Assembly (NCBI GenBank): GCA_002371825.1
Contig: DFHF01000003.1
Span: 1-63,840, forward strand
From: Ruminococcus flavefaciens
GTDB taxonomy: Bacteria; Bacillota; Clostridia; Oscillospirales; Ruminococcaceae
Reading direction: 5' to 3'
DNA length: 63,840 nucleotides
Positions within the stretch are counted from its first letter, which is position 1. Every line of letters starts with the position of its first letter. Shown piece after piece: positions 39,744-48,308 of the stretch. Below the pieces are notes generated by a model that saw only the letters and a list, made by a program, of their open reading frames with translations, ran no database searches and was not told the DNA's origin. The translations under genes were made by a program, and so were the position numbers.

Positions 39744-42401
39744 TCAGAAACCTCTCTTAGCCATGTCCTTCTTGAACTTGGCATCGATCTTATCCTGCTT
39801 TTTCTTTGCTTTGAGTTCGGATTTAGTCATGAAGCGTATGTCCTTCTCTACAGGAGCGGAGGGCATAGCTGATGACGGACGGGAAGCGGGTCTGCTGCTT
39901 GTAGGAGCCTTATACTCGCTGAATCCGGAAACATTCTGAGCAGCCTGTGCAGCTTTCTTAGCCTTAGCTTCCTTCACTGAGCTGTCGCCCATCTGAGTGA
40001 GAACGTCCTCAACTGATGTAAGGATAGGAGAATTAGCTTTAAGTCCCTGTGTTTCAATGAGGTTCTTATCGGCATAGTTCTTGGAGCTTGCGATAGCATT
40101 GATAAAGGACTGTGAAGTAGAAACTGCATGGGGGTTAACAGCGATCTTTGAGATGTTAGCTGTAGGAGTCTGGTAAGGAGCGTTCGGATCCGGAGTCTTA
40201 GGCTTTCTCGGAACGTAGGTGTGCTGAGGAGCAGACCTCTGAACGTTTGCATTAGGCTGCTGAACTGGTCTTGCAGCCTGCTGCTGGACGGGAGCAGCCT
40301 GGGGTGCCTGTGGTGCAGCCGCAGGTGCCTGAGGAGCTGCCTGCTTTGGAGCGGGAGCAGCTGCCATAGGAGGCACAGGAAGCTTCTGTCCGGGAACGGG
40401 AGCGAAAACTGGCTGACCGTTCTGGTCTATGCCTGTCATCTGCATCTGGATGTATGTATATACAGGCTGACCCTTCTGATCGTATCCTGCAAACTGTGGA
40501 ACGTTGATGATCTGGGGCTGTGCAGGAGCTGCAGGTCTTGCAGCGGCAGCATTGAATGGAGCTGCTGAAACATTAGTTTTATCCATATTTACCTCATCGC
40601 TTTCAGCCGGAGCAGCACTGCTGTATACCGGCTCTGTTGTATCAGGCTCAGCCGGAGCTGAAGCCATTGTCTCTGCGCCAAGAGGAGCGCTTGGAGCGAT
40701 ATCCTCAAGGACTGGCTGAGCTGTTTCTGCAGGAGCGATAGTCTCAGGAACAGGAGCTGTTACAGCTTCCTGAGCATTATAGGAGATATCGTCCAGAACA
40801 GGAACGGCTTCCTCAGGTACAGCAGGAGCGATATCTTCAGGCATGGGAGCTGCTGTGGGAGCGATATCGTCCAGTACAGGAGGAGTTATATCCCCGATAG
40901 CGGGGGCAACTGTTTCCGCAGCAGGAGGAATAGGGAGTTCATCCATCTCTGCGGGCATTGAGGGAGCTGTAGCTGATCCGCTTACGGACTCAGGTCTGTA
41001 GCCGTATGCATCATAAGAATTGAGTACTGTAGTTTCCTCTTCATCATATTCATCATCGGAATATGCAGCAGGAGCGCTGAGGACTTCAGTCTCGCCGTAG
41101 TTGGGAGTGCCGAGGACTTCTGTCTCACCGTAGTTGGGAGTACCGAGGACTTCAGTCTCGCCATAGTTGGGAGTGCCGAGAACTTCTGTCTCACCATAGT
41201 TGGGAGTGCCGAGCACTTCTGTCTGAGGAGATACAGACTGTACATTTCCGTTGAAGAGCTGGTCTGCAACGTTGTTCCACTGCTGCTCCGGTTCCTCATG
41301 AGGAGCCGGGTGCTCATATACAGGCGGAACTTCATATCCGGGCTGAGGAGCATAGTTGTTGGGAGCATTGTATACAGGCTGGTGCTCATATGAAGGCTGA
41401 GGCTCATAAGCAGGAACATCCTGTGGTGAATAAGGAGCCTGAGCAAAAGGATTATGAGCAGCCATATAAGGATTCTGGACGGGAGCGAGCTCGCTTTCAT
41501 CCACATCAACAACAGAATTATCATTGCTGTAGCTGCCGGTGGGCTCTGCTTCGTAGCCGGAATAATTTGCAGCAGGTTCTGCCTGAGGATGACCGATAGA
41601 AAACATCTTCATGATATCATCCTCAGCCTGAGCAGGCTGTCCGCCGGGAACGATATCTGCCATTTCCTCCGGTTCGTTATAAGCCGGAGTCTGCGGAGCG
41701 TACTGATCTTCAACAGTATCAGCGCCGGGAGCAGAAATAGCAAACTGAGCGAGGAAGTCATCCTGAACAGCGGCCTGAGCCGGAGTGGAAGCGATATCTT
41801 CCTCTGGCTTCTGAACGGCGAACTGAGCGAGGAAATCGTCTTCCTGCTGGGGTTCATCCTTTGGAACATTTATAGCGAATGCAGCCAGGTCGTTATCCAT
41901 AGGGACGCCTGTGCCGGGGATAGTCTGGAGGTTAGCGAGACGCTCAGCTTCTTCTGCGGCTTTTCTTGCCTCTTCTTCGGCAGCAGCCTTTGCAGCTTCG
42001 GCAGCTTCTCTTGCAGTTTTTGCCTCTTCCTCGGCTCTTCTGCGGGCTTCTTCCTGAGCTCTTTCCTCTTCGAGGCGTTTTTCCTCAGGAGTTTTTGTTA
42101 TCTTTGCGGTAGTATTTCCCAGCGGTACGATGCCCTCGTCATCGAGACCGCGTTTAGCTCTTGCCTTTTCCTCCTTGAGGATACGGGACATTTCTTTTTT
42201 ATCGGCTTTGATGATGAGCTTAGCCAGCTTTTCCTTACATTTTTCGCAGGTGATCTCCTTGAGGTCTGTCATAGTATTTCCCCTGCGGTATTTGGTCACG
42301 TTCTCAGGTCTGAGCAGGTTTATGCCGCAGCCTGTCTTTTTTTCATCGCAAGTGCCGTGTACTTCATCGTTGAACGAAGCTGTTACGAGTGTAATATCCA
42401 T
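39744..42401 (-). CDS. Large repeat-rich, probably disordered cytosolic protein with N-terminal Cys motifs
   Basis: The 885-residue protein lacks signal and membrane segments. Its N-terminus has cysteines suited to zinc (TCDEKKTGCGINLL and ITCEKCKEKL). A helical Ala/Glu/Arg region follows (about residues 110-165). Then come four copies of a short motif like DDFLAQFAI-xx-P (residues 170-300), Pro/Tyr-rich stretches, about five tandem TEVLGTPNYGE units, several VLDDIAP-type motifs and a Pro/Ala/Gln-rich segment; the end is basic (KSELKAKKKQDKIDAKF). I choose ATG 42401, with GGAGA 5 bases upstream; ATG 42413 is possible. No family recognised. Confidence 0.8.
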   Translation of the reverse strand: MDITLVTASFNDEVHGTCDEKKTGCGINLLRPENVTKYRRGNTMTDLKEITCEKCKEKLAKLIIKADKKEMSRILKEEKARAKRGLDDEGIVPLGNTTAKITKTPEEKRLEEERAQEEARRRAEEEAKTAREAAEAAKAAAEEEARKAAEEAERLANLQTIPGTGVPMDNDLAAFAINVPKDEPQQEDDFLAQFAVQKPEEDIASTPAQAAVQDDFLAQFAISAPGADTVEDQYAPQTPAYNEPEEMADIVPGGQPAQAEDDIMKMFSIGHPQAEPAANYSGYEAEPTGSYSNDNSVVDVDESELAPVQNPYMAAHNPFAQAPYSPQDVPAYEPQPSYEHQPVYNAPNNYAPQPGYEVPPVYEHPAPHEEPEQQWNNVADQLFNGNVQSVSPQTEVLGTPNYGETEVLGTPNYGETEVLGTPNYGETEVLGTPNYGETEVLSAPAAYSDDEYDEEETTVLNSYDAYGYRPESVSGSATAPSMPAEMDELPIPPAAETVAPAIGDITPPVLDDIAPTAAPMPEDIAPAVPEEAVPVLDDISYNAQEAVTAPVPETIAPAETAQPVLEDIAPSAPLGAETMASAPAEPDTTEPVYSSAAPAESDEVNMDKTNVSAAPFNAAAARPAAPAQPQIINVPQFAGYDQKGQPVYTYIQMQMTGIDQNGQPVFAPVPGQKLPVPPMAAAPAPKQAAPQAPAAAPQAPQAAPVQQQAARPVQQPNANVQRSAPQHTYVPRKPKTPDPNAPYQTPTANISKIAVNPHAVSTSQSFINAIASSKNYADKNLIETQGLKANSPILTSVEDVLTQMGDSSVKEAKAKKAAQAAQNVSGFSEYKAPTSSRPASRPSSAMPSAPVEKDIRFMTKSELKAKKKQDKIDAKFKKDMAKRGF
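41079..41226. repeat. 33-bp in-frame tandem repeat inside the 885-residue protein gene
   Basis: Four full 33-bp units (41079-41111, 41112-41144, 41145-41177, 41178-41210) and part of a fifth encode TEVLGTPNYGE repeats. The units differ by only a few bases, so copy number is likely to vary between strains by slippage or recombination without breaking the frame. Confidence 0.92.
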
Positions 42402-42936
42402 AAAAGTCTCCATCCCTCACCGATAAGGCGAGTTCCGCTTTACGGCAGCGGCCGCCGATTTCCCAAGATCCACGCATCGTATCAGATGCAGCCGGTGTGT
42501 TTGGAGAGGAGAGACAGGGCTGCGCTCATGCGGGACATATAAATACACATATATTATACCCTAAACAGGAGAAAAAATCAACACTTTCTTTAAAATTCCC
42601 TCGAAATATTATACGATTTTTAAAATTTTGGGAGAAAATAACAAATCGTTATCTCGTTTTTTGTCCATATTTACATCCTTAAAATAAGCTTAAAATAATC
42701 TTAAGTTACTGGTTGTGAATAAAAGGAACATAGTTTCAAAAATTGCTATATTTTAACAATATAGTTGACAAAAAACTATAGGAATGATATACTATTATTA
42801 AATATTAGTGAATTATATGTGAATTTCTGATGTATAGAAAAGAGATAACGGATGCACCTTGCGAGGGGGGCTCAGAAAGGGCTTCCGGTCAGTATTCACT
42901 CTCACTTTTATTAATTAATGATTAACGGAGGACATT
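42402..42936. other. Intergenic region upstream of cotH
   Basis: This 535-base AT-rich stretch holds the cotH promoter (42765-42793) and a leader of about 135 bases. Within the leader, GATGCACCTTGCGAGGGGGG (near 42852-42871) and the following CTC/GGGC segments look able to fold, but I cannot match them to a known riboswitch. A clear promoter for the - strand repeat-rich gene was not found. Confidence 0.5.
42765..42793 (+). promoter_or_regulatory. Consensus sigma-A promoter for the dockerin-CotH gene
   Basis: A perfect TTGACA (42765-42770), a 17-base spacer and TATACT (42788-42793) lie about 140 bases before the ATG. Confidence 0.88.
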
Positions 42937-45819
42937 ATGAAACGATTCTATAGGCGTACTGCAGCAGGCATAATGAGTCTGGCACTGACTCTGGCCTCAT
43001 CAGGGTTTACAGCAGCACCCTCAGTAAAAGCTGCTTCGCAGGGGATATCTATAAATGAGGTATGCCCTAAGAACACAACATATCCGGCTCCTGACGGAGG
43101 ATTATACGACTGGATAGAGCTTTATAACAGCTCGGGAAGCTCAGTCGATATCAGCGGCTGGGGCCTTTCAGATAAGGATACAAAGCCTTATCGCTACACA
43201 TTTCCGTCGGGAACAGTTATCGGCGCAGGTCAGCGTCTGACTATATTCTGCGACGGAACAGCAGGTGCTGATAATGCTTCTATCGTACCCTTCGGCCTCT
43301 CAACTTCAGGTGAGACACTCACTCTGACAGATACTTCCGGCAACGCAGTAAGCACCGTGACATTTGAGTCCCTTGCCTCTGACGATTCCTGCGGACAGTA
43401 TCCCGACGGCAGCGGTGAGTACTTCACTCTCAGAGGCACTCCCAATGCAGCAAATGCAGCTCCTGAGGGGGCAAATGCAGTAAGACTTCCGGAGTTTTCA
43501 GCAGAGAGCGGATTCTATGGAAGTGAGTTCCAGCTCAGCATAAATGCTCCTCAGGGAACAACTGTATACTATACCACAGACGGCAGTGACCCAACAACCT
43601 CATCTGAAAGATATTCCGGAGCGATTCGTATATATGACCGCACAAATGAGCCTAATGTATACAGTGCAAGAACTGATATCAGTGCTGATAAGGTAACTGC
43701 TCCCAGTGAAAACGTTGACAAAGCTATGGTAGTAAGAGCTGTTGCAGTTGACGGTCAGGGCAGAGTCAGTGATATTGTCACAAAGACCTATTTTGTAGGA
43801 ACTACGAACGGTTCTTATTATAAGGATATGAAGGTCATCTCCCTTGTTACCGATCCGGATAATCTCTTTGATTATGAAAAAGGCATCTATGTAAAGGGCA
43901 AGATCTATGATGATCTTTACGGCCAGAGCAGTCAGCAGCCCGGAAATCCGGGTGATCCTGCTGGCCCTGGCAATCCGGGAGGTCCCGGATTCAACTGGGG
44001 CGATTTCGGAAACTGGGGAATGCCCGGCGGCGGATTCGGTATGCTGAATCCCTGGGAAATGGAAGCCAACTATACTCAGCACGGACGTGAATGGGAGCGT
44101 CCGGCTTCTATCGAGGTATTTGAAAACGGTCAGAGCGTTCTTGCACAGAACGTAGGTATCCGTATCAAGGGTGCTGCTTCCAGAAATACTCCTCAGAAGA
44201 GCTTCAATCTCTATGCCCGTATAGACTACGGCAAGGCAGAACTGGAGTACGATTTCTTCGACGGCAGAGCAACAAAGGCTAAAAACGGAAAGAAGATAAA
44301 TACCTATGAAGGCGTTACAATCCGTAACGGCGGAAATGATAACGGAGGTATGTTCTTCCGTGATTCGGTAAATCAGCGCCTTGTTGAGGGAAGAAATATG
44401 GCAGTCGAGGCTACCGGCGAGTGCATGGTATTCATCGACGGCGAATTCTGGGGCATCTATCAGCTCATAGAGAGAGTCAGCGATGACTACATAAACAGCC
44501 ATTACGGCATCAAGAAGAGCGATGTGGTGATCGTAAAGAACGGTGAAGCGGAAGAGGGTACCGAGCAGGACCTTCAGGACTGGAATCAGCTCGTCCAGAC
44601 TTATGCTTCTGCCGATATGACCAATGCCCAGAACTATGAACAGCTCTGTGAGAAGGTCGATATACAGAGTTATATCGACTACTTCGCAGCTCAGATATAC
44701 TGGAACAATGCTGACTGGCCGCAGAATAATTTTGCTGTATGGCGTTCAGCATTATTGGATGAGACCAATCCCTATGCAGACGGAAAGTGGAGGATGTTCC
44801 TCTTTGATACAGAGTATTCAACAGGACTGTACAATATGAACACCACAGTCTCAGACAATACCTTCTCACGCATCCAGAGAAATAACGATAACGAAAGCAG
44901 GATGTTCAACAACCTGCTGAAAAATGAAAAATTCCGTGAGCAGTTCAACCTGACTATGATGGATCTCATAAATTACAATTTCGATAACGAGAAGGCTCAG
45001 TCTGTTATCAATTATTTCGACCAGAATTATCGTCAGCAGATAATAGATACCTTCAAAAGATACAATATCGGAGTATCCTCTTTCGGCGGAGGAAGCCCTG
45101 AGCAGACCTACAGTAGCGCACTCAGTACTGTACAGAATTTCTACAGCCAGCGAGCTCAGACTATCCAGCAGCATATGAGACAGGCCTCAGGCCTTACCGG
45201 AAATACCAATACCCTTACAGTTAACAATCAGACCGATAAGGGTACACTCATGGTCAATACGATAAAGCTTGCAGACAGCGACAGCAAGTGGTCAGGAAAG
45301 TACTATGATGAGCAGACAATGACCATCCAGGCACAGCCTAAGGAGGGTTATAAGTTCAGGACATGGGATATCAGCGGCAATGTGGCCGGTGTTGACCTTA
45401 CATCACCTGTTGTTTCATTCAAGCTCACATCCGATGTTAATATCACAGCAGTATATGAAGCTGACAGCAGCGATCCCGGTATCACCACCACAACTACAAC
45501 TGTTCCTCAGCCCACAACTACGACCACTACCACAACTTCTCCGCAGCCCGATCCGAACAGAGTATGGGGCGATGCAGACTGCGACGGAAATGTAAAGATG
45601 AATGACGCAGTTCTCGTAATGCAGTCCATATCCAATGCTGACAAGTACGGAGTTGACTCTAACGAGCAGGGTCATATAACAGAAAAGGGACAGGCCAATG
45701 CCAACGTATATGAGAACAGCACCAGCGGTATCACTCCGCAGGATGCTCTCTACATACAGAAATGGCTCCTGAAGAAGTTCCCATCGCTTGACCCAAAGAA
45801 TTTCGACCCTAACGTATAA
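42937..45819 (+). CDS. Secreted CotH-type protein with lamin-tail, chitobiase-like, InlB-like and dockerin modules
   Basis: The 960-residue protein has a signal peptide (about 1-33) and a lamin-tail domain (36-150; YDWIELYNSSGSSVDISGWG). A chitobiase C-terminal-like strand domain (178-290; TTVYYTTDGSDPTTSS) follows, then the CotH domain (about 285-740; GIRIKGAASRNTPQKSF, IYQLIERVSDDYI, WRMFLFDTEYSTG). An InlB-like unit (755-850), a Thr/Pro linker and a two-repeat dockerin (GDADCDGNVKMNDAVLVMQ, GITPQDALYIQKWLL) end the protein. CotH proteins can be kinase-like; dockerin binding to cohesin suggests a cellulosome or surface location. A Gly/Pro-rich loop interrupts the CotH domain near 325-370. 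CGGAGG precedes the ATG. Confidence 0.93.
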   Translation: MKRFYRRTAAGIMSLALTLASSGFTAAPSVKAASQGISINEVCPKNTTYPAPDGGLYDWIELYNSSGSSVDISGWGLSDKDTKPYRYTFPSGTVIGAGQRLTIFCDGTAGADNASIVPFGLSTSGETLTLTDTSGNAVSTVTFESLASDDSCGQYPDGSGEYFTLRGTPNAANAAPEGANAVRLPEFSAESGFYGSEFQLSINAPQGTTVYYTTDGSDPTTSSERYSGAIRIYDRTNEPNVYSARTDISADKVTAPSENVDKAMVVRAVAVDGQGRVSDIVTKTYFVGTTNGSYYKDMKVISLVTDPDNLFDYEKGIYVKGKIYDDLYGQSSQQPGNPGDPAGPGNPGGPGFNWGDFGNWGMPGGGFGMLNPWEMEANYTQHGREWERPASIEVFENGQSVLAQNVGIRIKGAASRNTPQKSFNLYARIDYGKAELEYDFFDGRATKAKNGKKINTYEGVTIRNGGNDNGGMFFRDSVNQRLVEGRNMAVEATGECMVFIDGEFWGIYQLIERVSDDYINSHYGIKKSDVVIVKNGEAEEGTEQDLQDWNQLVQTYASADMTNAQNYEQLCEKVDIQSYIDYFAAQIYWNNADWPQNNFAVWRSALLDETNPYADGKWRMFLFDTEYSTGLYNMNTTVSDNTFSRIQRNNDNESRMFNNLLKNEKFREQFNLTMMDLINYNFDNEKAQSVINYFDQNYRQQIIDTFKRYNIGVSSFGGGSPEQTYSSALSTVQNFYSQRAQTIQQHMRQASGLTGNTNTLTVNNQTDKGTLMVNTIKLADSDSKWSGKYYDEQTMTIQAQPKEGYKFRTWDISGNVAGVDLTSPVVSFKLTSDVNITAVYEADSSDPGITTTTTTVPQPTTTTTTTTSPQPDPNRVWGDADCDGNVKMNDAVLVMQSISNADKYGVDSNEQGHITEKGQANANVYENSTSGITPQDALYIQKWLLKKFPSLDPKNFDPNV

Positions 45820-45825
45820 ACACTT

Positions 45826-45852
45826 AAAGGACCGCTTGATGCGGTCCTTTTT
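45826..45852 (+). terminator. Intrinsic terminator after cotH
   Basis: AAAGGACCGC, a TTGAT loop and GCGGTCCTTTTT form a 10-bp stem with T-tract seven bases after the cotH stop. Confidence 0.93.
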
Positions 45853-45943
45853 CTGCATTATTGTGCATTATACCTGCATATGCAGAGATTGACATCATTT
45901 TTAAAAAGTGTTAGAATTAAAGAAAAATGTATGGAGATGTTTT

Positions 45944-46447
45944 ATGTACAGGACTATCTTTTCCCATGTGGGAGAATACAAGAAACAGGCTGTACTGTGT
46001 CCGCTTTCAATAGTGGGAGAGGTTATTATGGAGGTCACTATACCTCTTGTTACAGCCAGAATGATCGATAACGGCATAAAGGCCGGAAATATCAGCTATG
46101 TTACAGGTATGGGCATACTTATGGTATGTATGGCACTGGTCTCACTTTTTTTCGGAGCGCTGGCAGGAAGGCTGAGTGCTGCAGCCGATCCGCCGGTGCT
46201 TATACTTGATGAGGCCACCAGCTCCATAGATACCAGAACAGAGGCGATGATCGAAAAGGGAATGGACTCTCTCATGGACGGAAGAACCGTATTTGTTATA
46301 GCTCACAGACTGTCTACAGTACGCAATTCCAATGCGATAATGGTGCTTGAGCATGGACGTATAATCGAGCAGGGAGACCACCTCCGTCTCATAGCAAAGC
46401 ATGGAAAATACTATCAGCTTTATACTGGTATGTTTGAGCTTTCCTGA
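45944..46447 (+). pseudogene. ABC exporter with a large in-frame internal deletion
   Basis: The 167-residue frame joins the start of an exporter (MYRTIFSHVGEYKKQAVL, then GEVIMEVTIPLVTARMIDNG, to ALAGRLSAAA) directly to the end of its ATPase: DPPVLILDEATSSIDTRTE (Walker B and D-loop) and VFVIAHRLSTVRNSN (H-loop). About 400 residues are missing: most membrane helices, Walker A, the Q-loop and the signature. A ribosome-binding site remains. A normal protein of this family has about 570-600 residues, so this is almost certainly non-functional as a transporter. Confidence 0.87.
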
Positions 46448-46514
46448 TGAGCTGGATAACAGTGTTTGTATAATACGCATATGTATTTCAAGTGAAATTT
46501 GTACAATAAAACTA

Positions 46515-46543
46515 TTGAAAAATTGAAATAAATTGTGTATTAT
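46515..46543 (+). promoter_or_regulatory. Sigma-A-type promoter for the lipoprotein gene
   Basis: TTGAAA (46515-46520), 17 bases and TATTAT (46538-46543) precede the start by about 35 bases. Confidence 0.7.
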
Positions 46544-46576
46544 ATTAATAGACATTGTATTAAGGAGGACATGGAT

Positions 46577-47257
46577 ATGATAGGAAAAAGATTTACAGCA
46601 GCAGTGATCCTTTGTGCTGTTCTTTGCGGAGCCTCGGTCTCATGCGGCAGCAGTTCCTCTGGTTCCTCCAGCTCTGAGGTGCCTACAGCTGCCTCAGAAG
46701 ATAATATCGAAGAGGCAGTAGGCGCAGAGTCCGGAGACGCTTTTCTCTACATCAACGAGGAGCAGGGCTGGATACAATATGCCGGCAAGAAGGACGATCC
46801 TCTTCACACGATGCTTGCCTATGATGCCGGAGTCCCGCATATAACCGGAAACGGCAGTTATACGGTCAGTGTCACAGCTGATACAGAAGGCTTCAGGTTT
46901 GATACCACAGGAGATGTGAACGATGACAGCATAAAGCCCAGCGGACTTATGTTTGCGGCAGTTGTCATAAAGGACGGAAAACAGCTTTATCCGAATGCAG
47001 CTATCACCATAGATGCTATACGAGTGAACGGCAGCGAGATCAAGCTCAAAGCCAAGGGCTATACCTCGTCGGATGACGGGATCGAGCTGCGCTCAAATAT
47101 CTATAATCAGTGGGTGGACGGTATCCCGGGAGATGCGATGTCAGCTGACGGAGCGGTATCTCCGGACAGCACCGAGTATTCTGCACAGATCGTGGATCCG
47201 GCAGATTTTAAGACATGGACACAGGTGGAGGTGGACTTCACTGTATCCGGAATATAA
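46577..47257 (+). CDS. Putative lipoprotein
   Basis: The 226-residue protein has a signal peptide with lipobox SVSC and a serine-rich spacer. A beta-sandwich-like domain follows, with YINEEQGWIQYAG, GSYTVSVTADTEGFRF and DAIRVNGSEIKLKAKGY; the W-Q-Y and TYTVSV-type strands recall small carbohydrate-binding modules, though only by pattern. I choose ATG 46577, 8 bases after GGAGG; ATG 46571 is too close to the site. A terminator follows. Confidence 0.78.
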   Translation: MIGKRFTAAVILCAVLCGASVSCGSSSSGSSSSEVPTAASEDNIEEAVGAESGDAFLYINEEQGWIQYAGKKDDPLHTMLAYDAGVPHITGNGSYTVSVTADTEGFRFDTTGDVNDDSIKPSGLMFAAVVIKDGKQLYPNAAITIDAIRVNGSEIKLKAKGYTSSDDGIELRSNIYNQWVDGIPGDAMSADGAVSPDSTEYSAQIVDPADFKTWTQVEVDFTVSGI

Positions 47258-47320
47258 AGTCAGTTCCGACAGTTTCAAGTTTTTTTCATATAATTTCTTC
47301 CGTTTTTTTGTCTGATCTCT

Positions 47321-47360
47321 GTCTGTACAACGCTTTTTAGTTGTACAGACAAATTTTTTT
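47321..47360 (+). terminator. Intrinsic terminator after the lipoprotein gene
   Basis: GTCTGTACAAC and GTTGTACAGAC pair perfectly over 11 bp around an 8-base loop, followed by AAATTTTTTT. Confidence 0.92.
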
Positions 47361-47406
47361 GCTCTTTTACAGGAGGGGACTGCGGAACTCTCCGGAAGGA
47401 GGAACT

Positions 47407-47796
47407 ATGGAGATAATCGCAAACGGAAAAAATATTCCCACTTATGAGTTCGGGGATCTGCTGATTCAGGGGGAGGAACTGGCGGATACGATAATCTTTT
47501 ATGTGGACCGATTTTACAACGAATATGACCTTTCGGATCATTCATTTGTCATTACCGGCCTGACCTCTGAGGGATATGAGGTCGAGCAGGCTCTTGAAAA
47601 GGAAGTGGAGGCGGAGAGACTGAAGCTGATCTGGAAGATAGCCGCCGGATTTACTGAGGACGCAGGGGAGCTGAAGCTCTGTATGACGGCATTGCCGGAA
47701 TATGGAGAGATCGATCATATCATCAGATATGCGATGCAGCCGGTAAGGGTGAGACCATTCCCGTCCGGACGGAGACGTCCTGAACAGCAGCAGTGA
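47407..47796 (+). CDS. Small hypothetical protein
   Basis: The 129-residue soluble protein has IIFYVDRFYNEYDLSDHSFV and TSEGYEVEQALEKEVEAERL, then KLCMTALPEYGEIDHII. The pattern of 'YVDRFY--DLS--FVI-G' followed by a second strand set recalls domains seen at the N-terminus of phage baseplate proteins (BppU type), but the match is loose and no other phage genes are present. A GGAAGGAGG site precedes ATG 47407. Terminators bound it on both sides, so it may be an independent unit; I saw no clear promoter. Confidence 0.6.
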   Translation: MEIIANGKNIPTYEFGDLLIQGEELADTIIFYVDRFYNEYDLSDHSFVITGLTSEGYEVEQALEKEVEAERLKLIWKIAAGFTEDAGELKLCMTALPEYGEIDHIIRYAMQPVRVRPFPSGRRRPEQQQ

Positions 47797-47825
47797 GCTA
47801 TACTATTTAAAAAGGGTTACATTTT

Positions 47826-47850
47826 GAGGTCCTCCGGGGCCTCTTTTTTT
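47826..47850 (+). terminator. Intrinsic terminator
   Basis: GAGG-CC and GG-CCTC pair closely around TCC, with an eight-T run. It ends the small hypothetical gene. Confidence 0.75.
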
Positions 47851-48017
47851 ATACTTACTGCCCATTTTATATTAATAATCATATATCTATATGGCAAAAA
47901 TATGACAATTGGACAAGGCGGTTTTTGTCAGTGACGGCAAAATGCCTAAATTGGGATTATGTGTTTTGCTGTAGTTAACAATTCTATAAAAAAAGTGAAA
48001 AAACTTGCGCTTAAATG

Positions 48018-48046
48018 TTGCAATTTAAAGTTGAGTGTGATATAAT
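48018..48046 (+). promoter_or_regulatory. Distal promoter of pilC operon
   Basis: TTGCAA (48018-48023), 17 bases and TATAAT (48041-48046). About 255 bases of leader separate it from pilC. Confidence 0.75.
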
Positions 48047-48221
48047 ATTTGTATAAGTTTAACAATCGGTGGCATTGGGACATCAATGCTCCTATTGTGC
48101 TGTCTTGAAATTTTGATTTTTGTAGAAATAACCCCGGCCTTTTTGAGAAAGATTTTACGAAGGGTATAAAACTTGGTGAATATTAATAAAAATGGTAGGA
48201 TTATTTAAGTCAAAAAAGCGA

Positions 48222-48250
48222 TTGAAAAGTAACTGTTAAAATGTTATAAT
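48222..48250 (+). promoter_or_regulatory. Proximal promoter of pilC operon
   Basis: TTGAAA (48222-48227), 17 bases and TATAAT (48245-48250), about 59 bases before the pilC ATG. Together with the distal promoter it gives a tandem pair. Confidence 0.75.
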
Positions 48251-48308
48251 TGTAATTGTTAAGACAGTGTGAACGAACAGCAAAAGCAATATTTATGGAG
48301 GTGGTTTC

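Larger units (their letters stand above)
47851..48308 (+). other. Promoter and leader region of the first pilus operon
   Basis: Between the terminator and pilC lie two sigma-A promoters (listed separately) and, after the first, a leader of about 255 bases. At 48061-48101 its CAAT-GCATTG and CAATGC-ATTG arms can form a two-step hairpin. No open frame is credible here. Confidence 0.55.

Noticed and set aside
41079..41226. Regular 33-bp repeats that could suggest a CRISPR array
   Set aside because: The units are contiguous without spacers and translate in frame as TEVLGTPNYGE inside a large gene.
41454..42542. 362-codon open frame on the + strand
   Set aside because: It lies antisense to the N-terminal half of the 885-residue protein. 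Its Ser/Phe/Leu/Cys-rich content is what the reverse of Glu/Lys/Ala codons gives, and no ribosome-binding site or motif was found.
43600..44502. 300-codon open frame on the - strand within cotH
   Set aside because: Antisense to strongly supported CotH domain motifs; no start signal or recognisable family.
47407..47796. Part of a prophage
   Set aside because: Only a loose similarity to a baseplate domain; no integrase, capsid, tail or att-like repeats are nearby.
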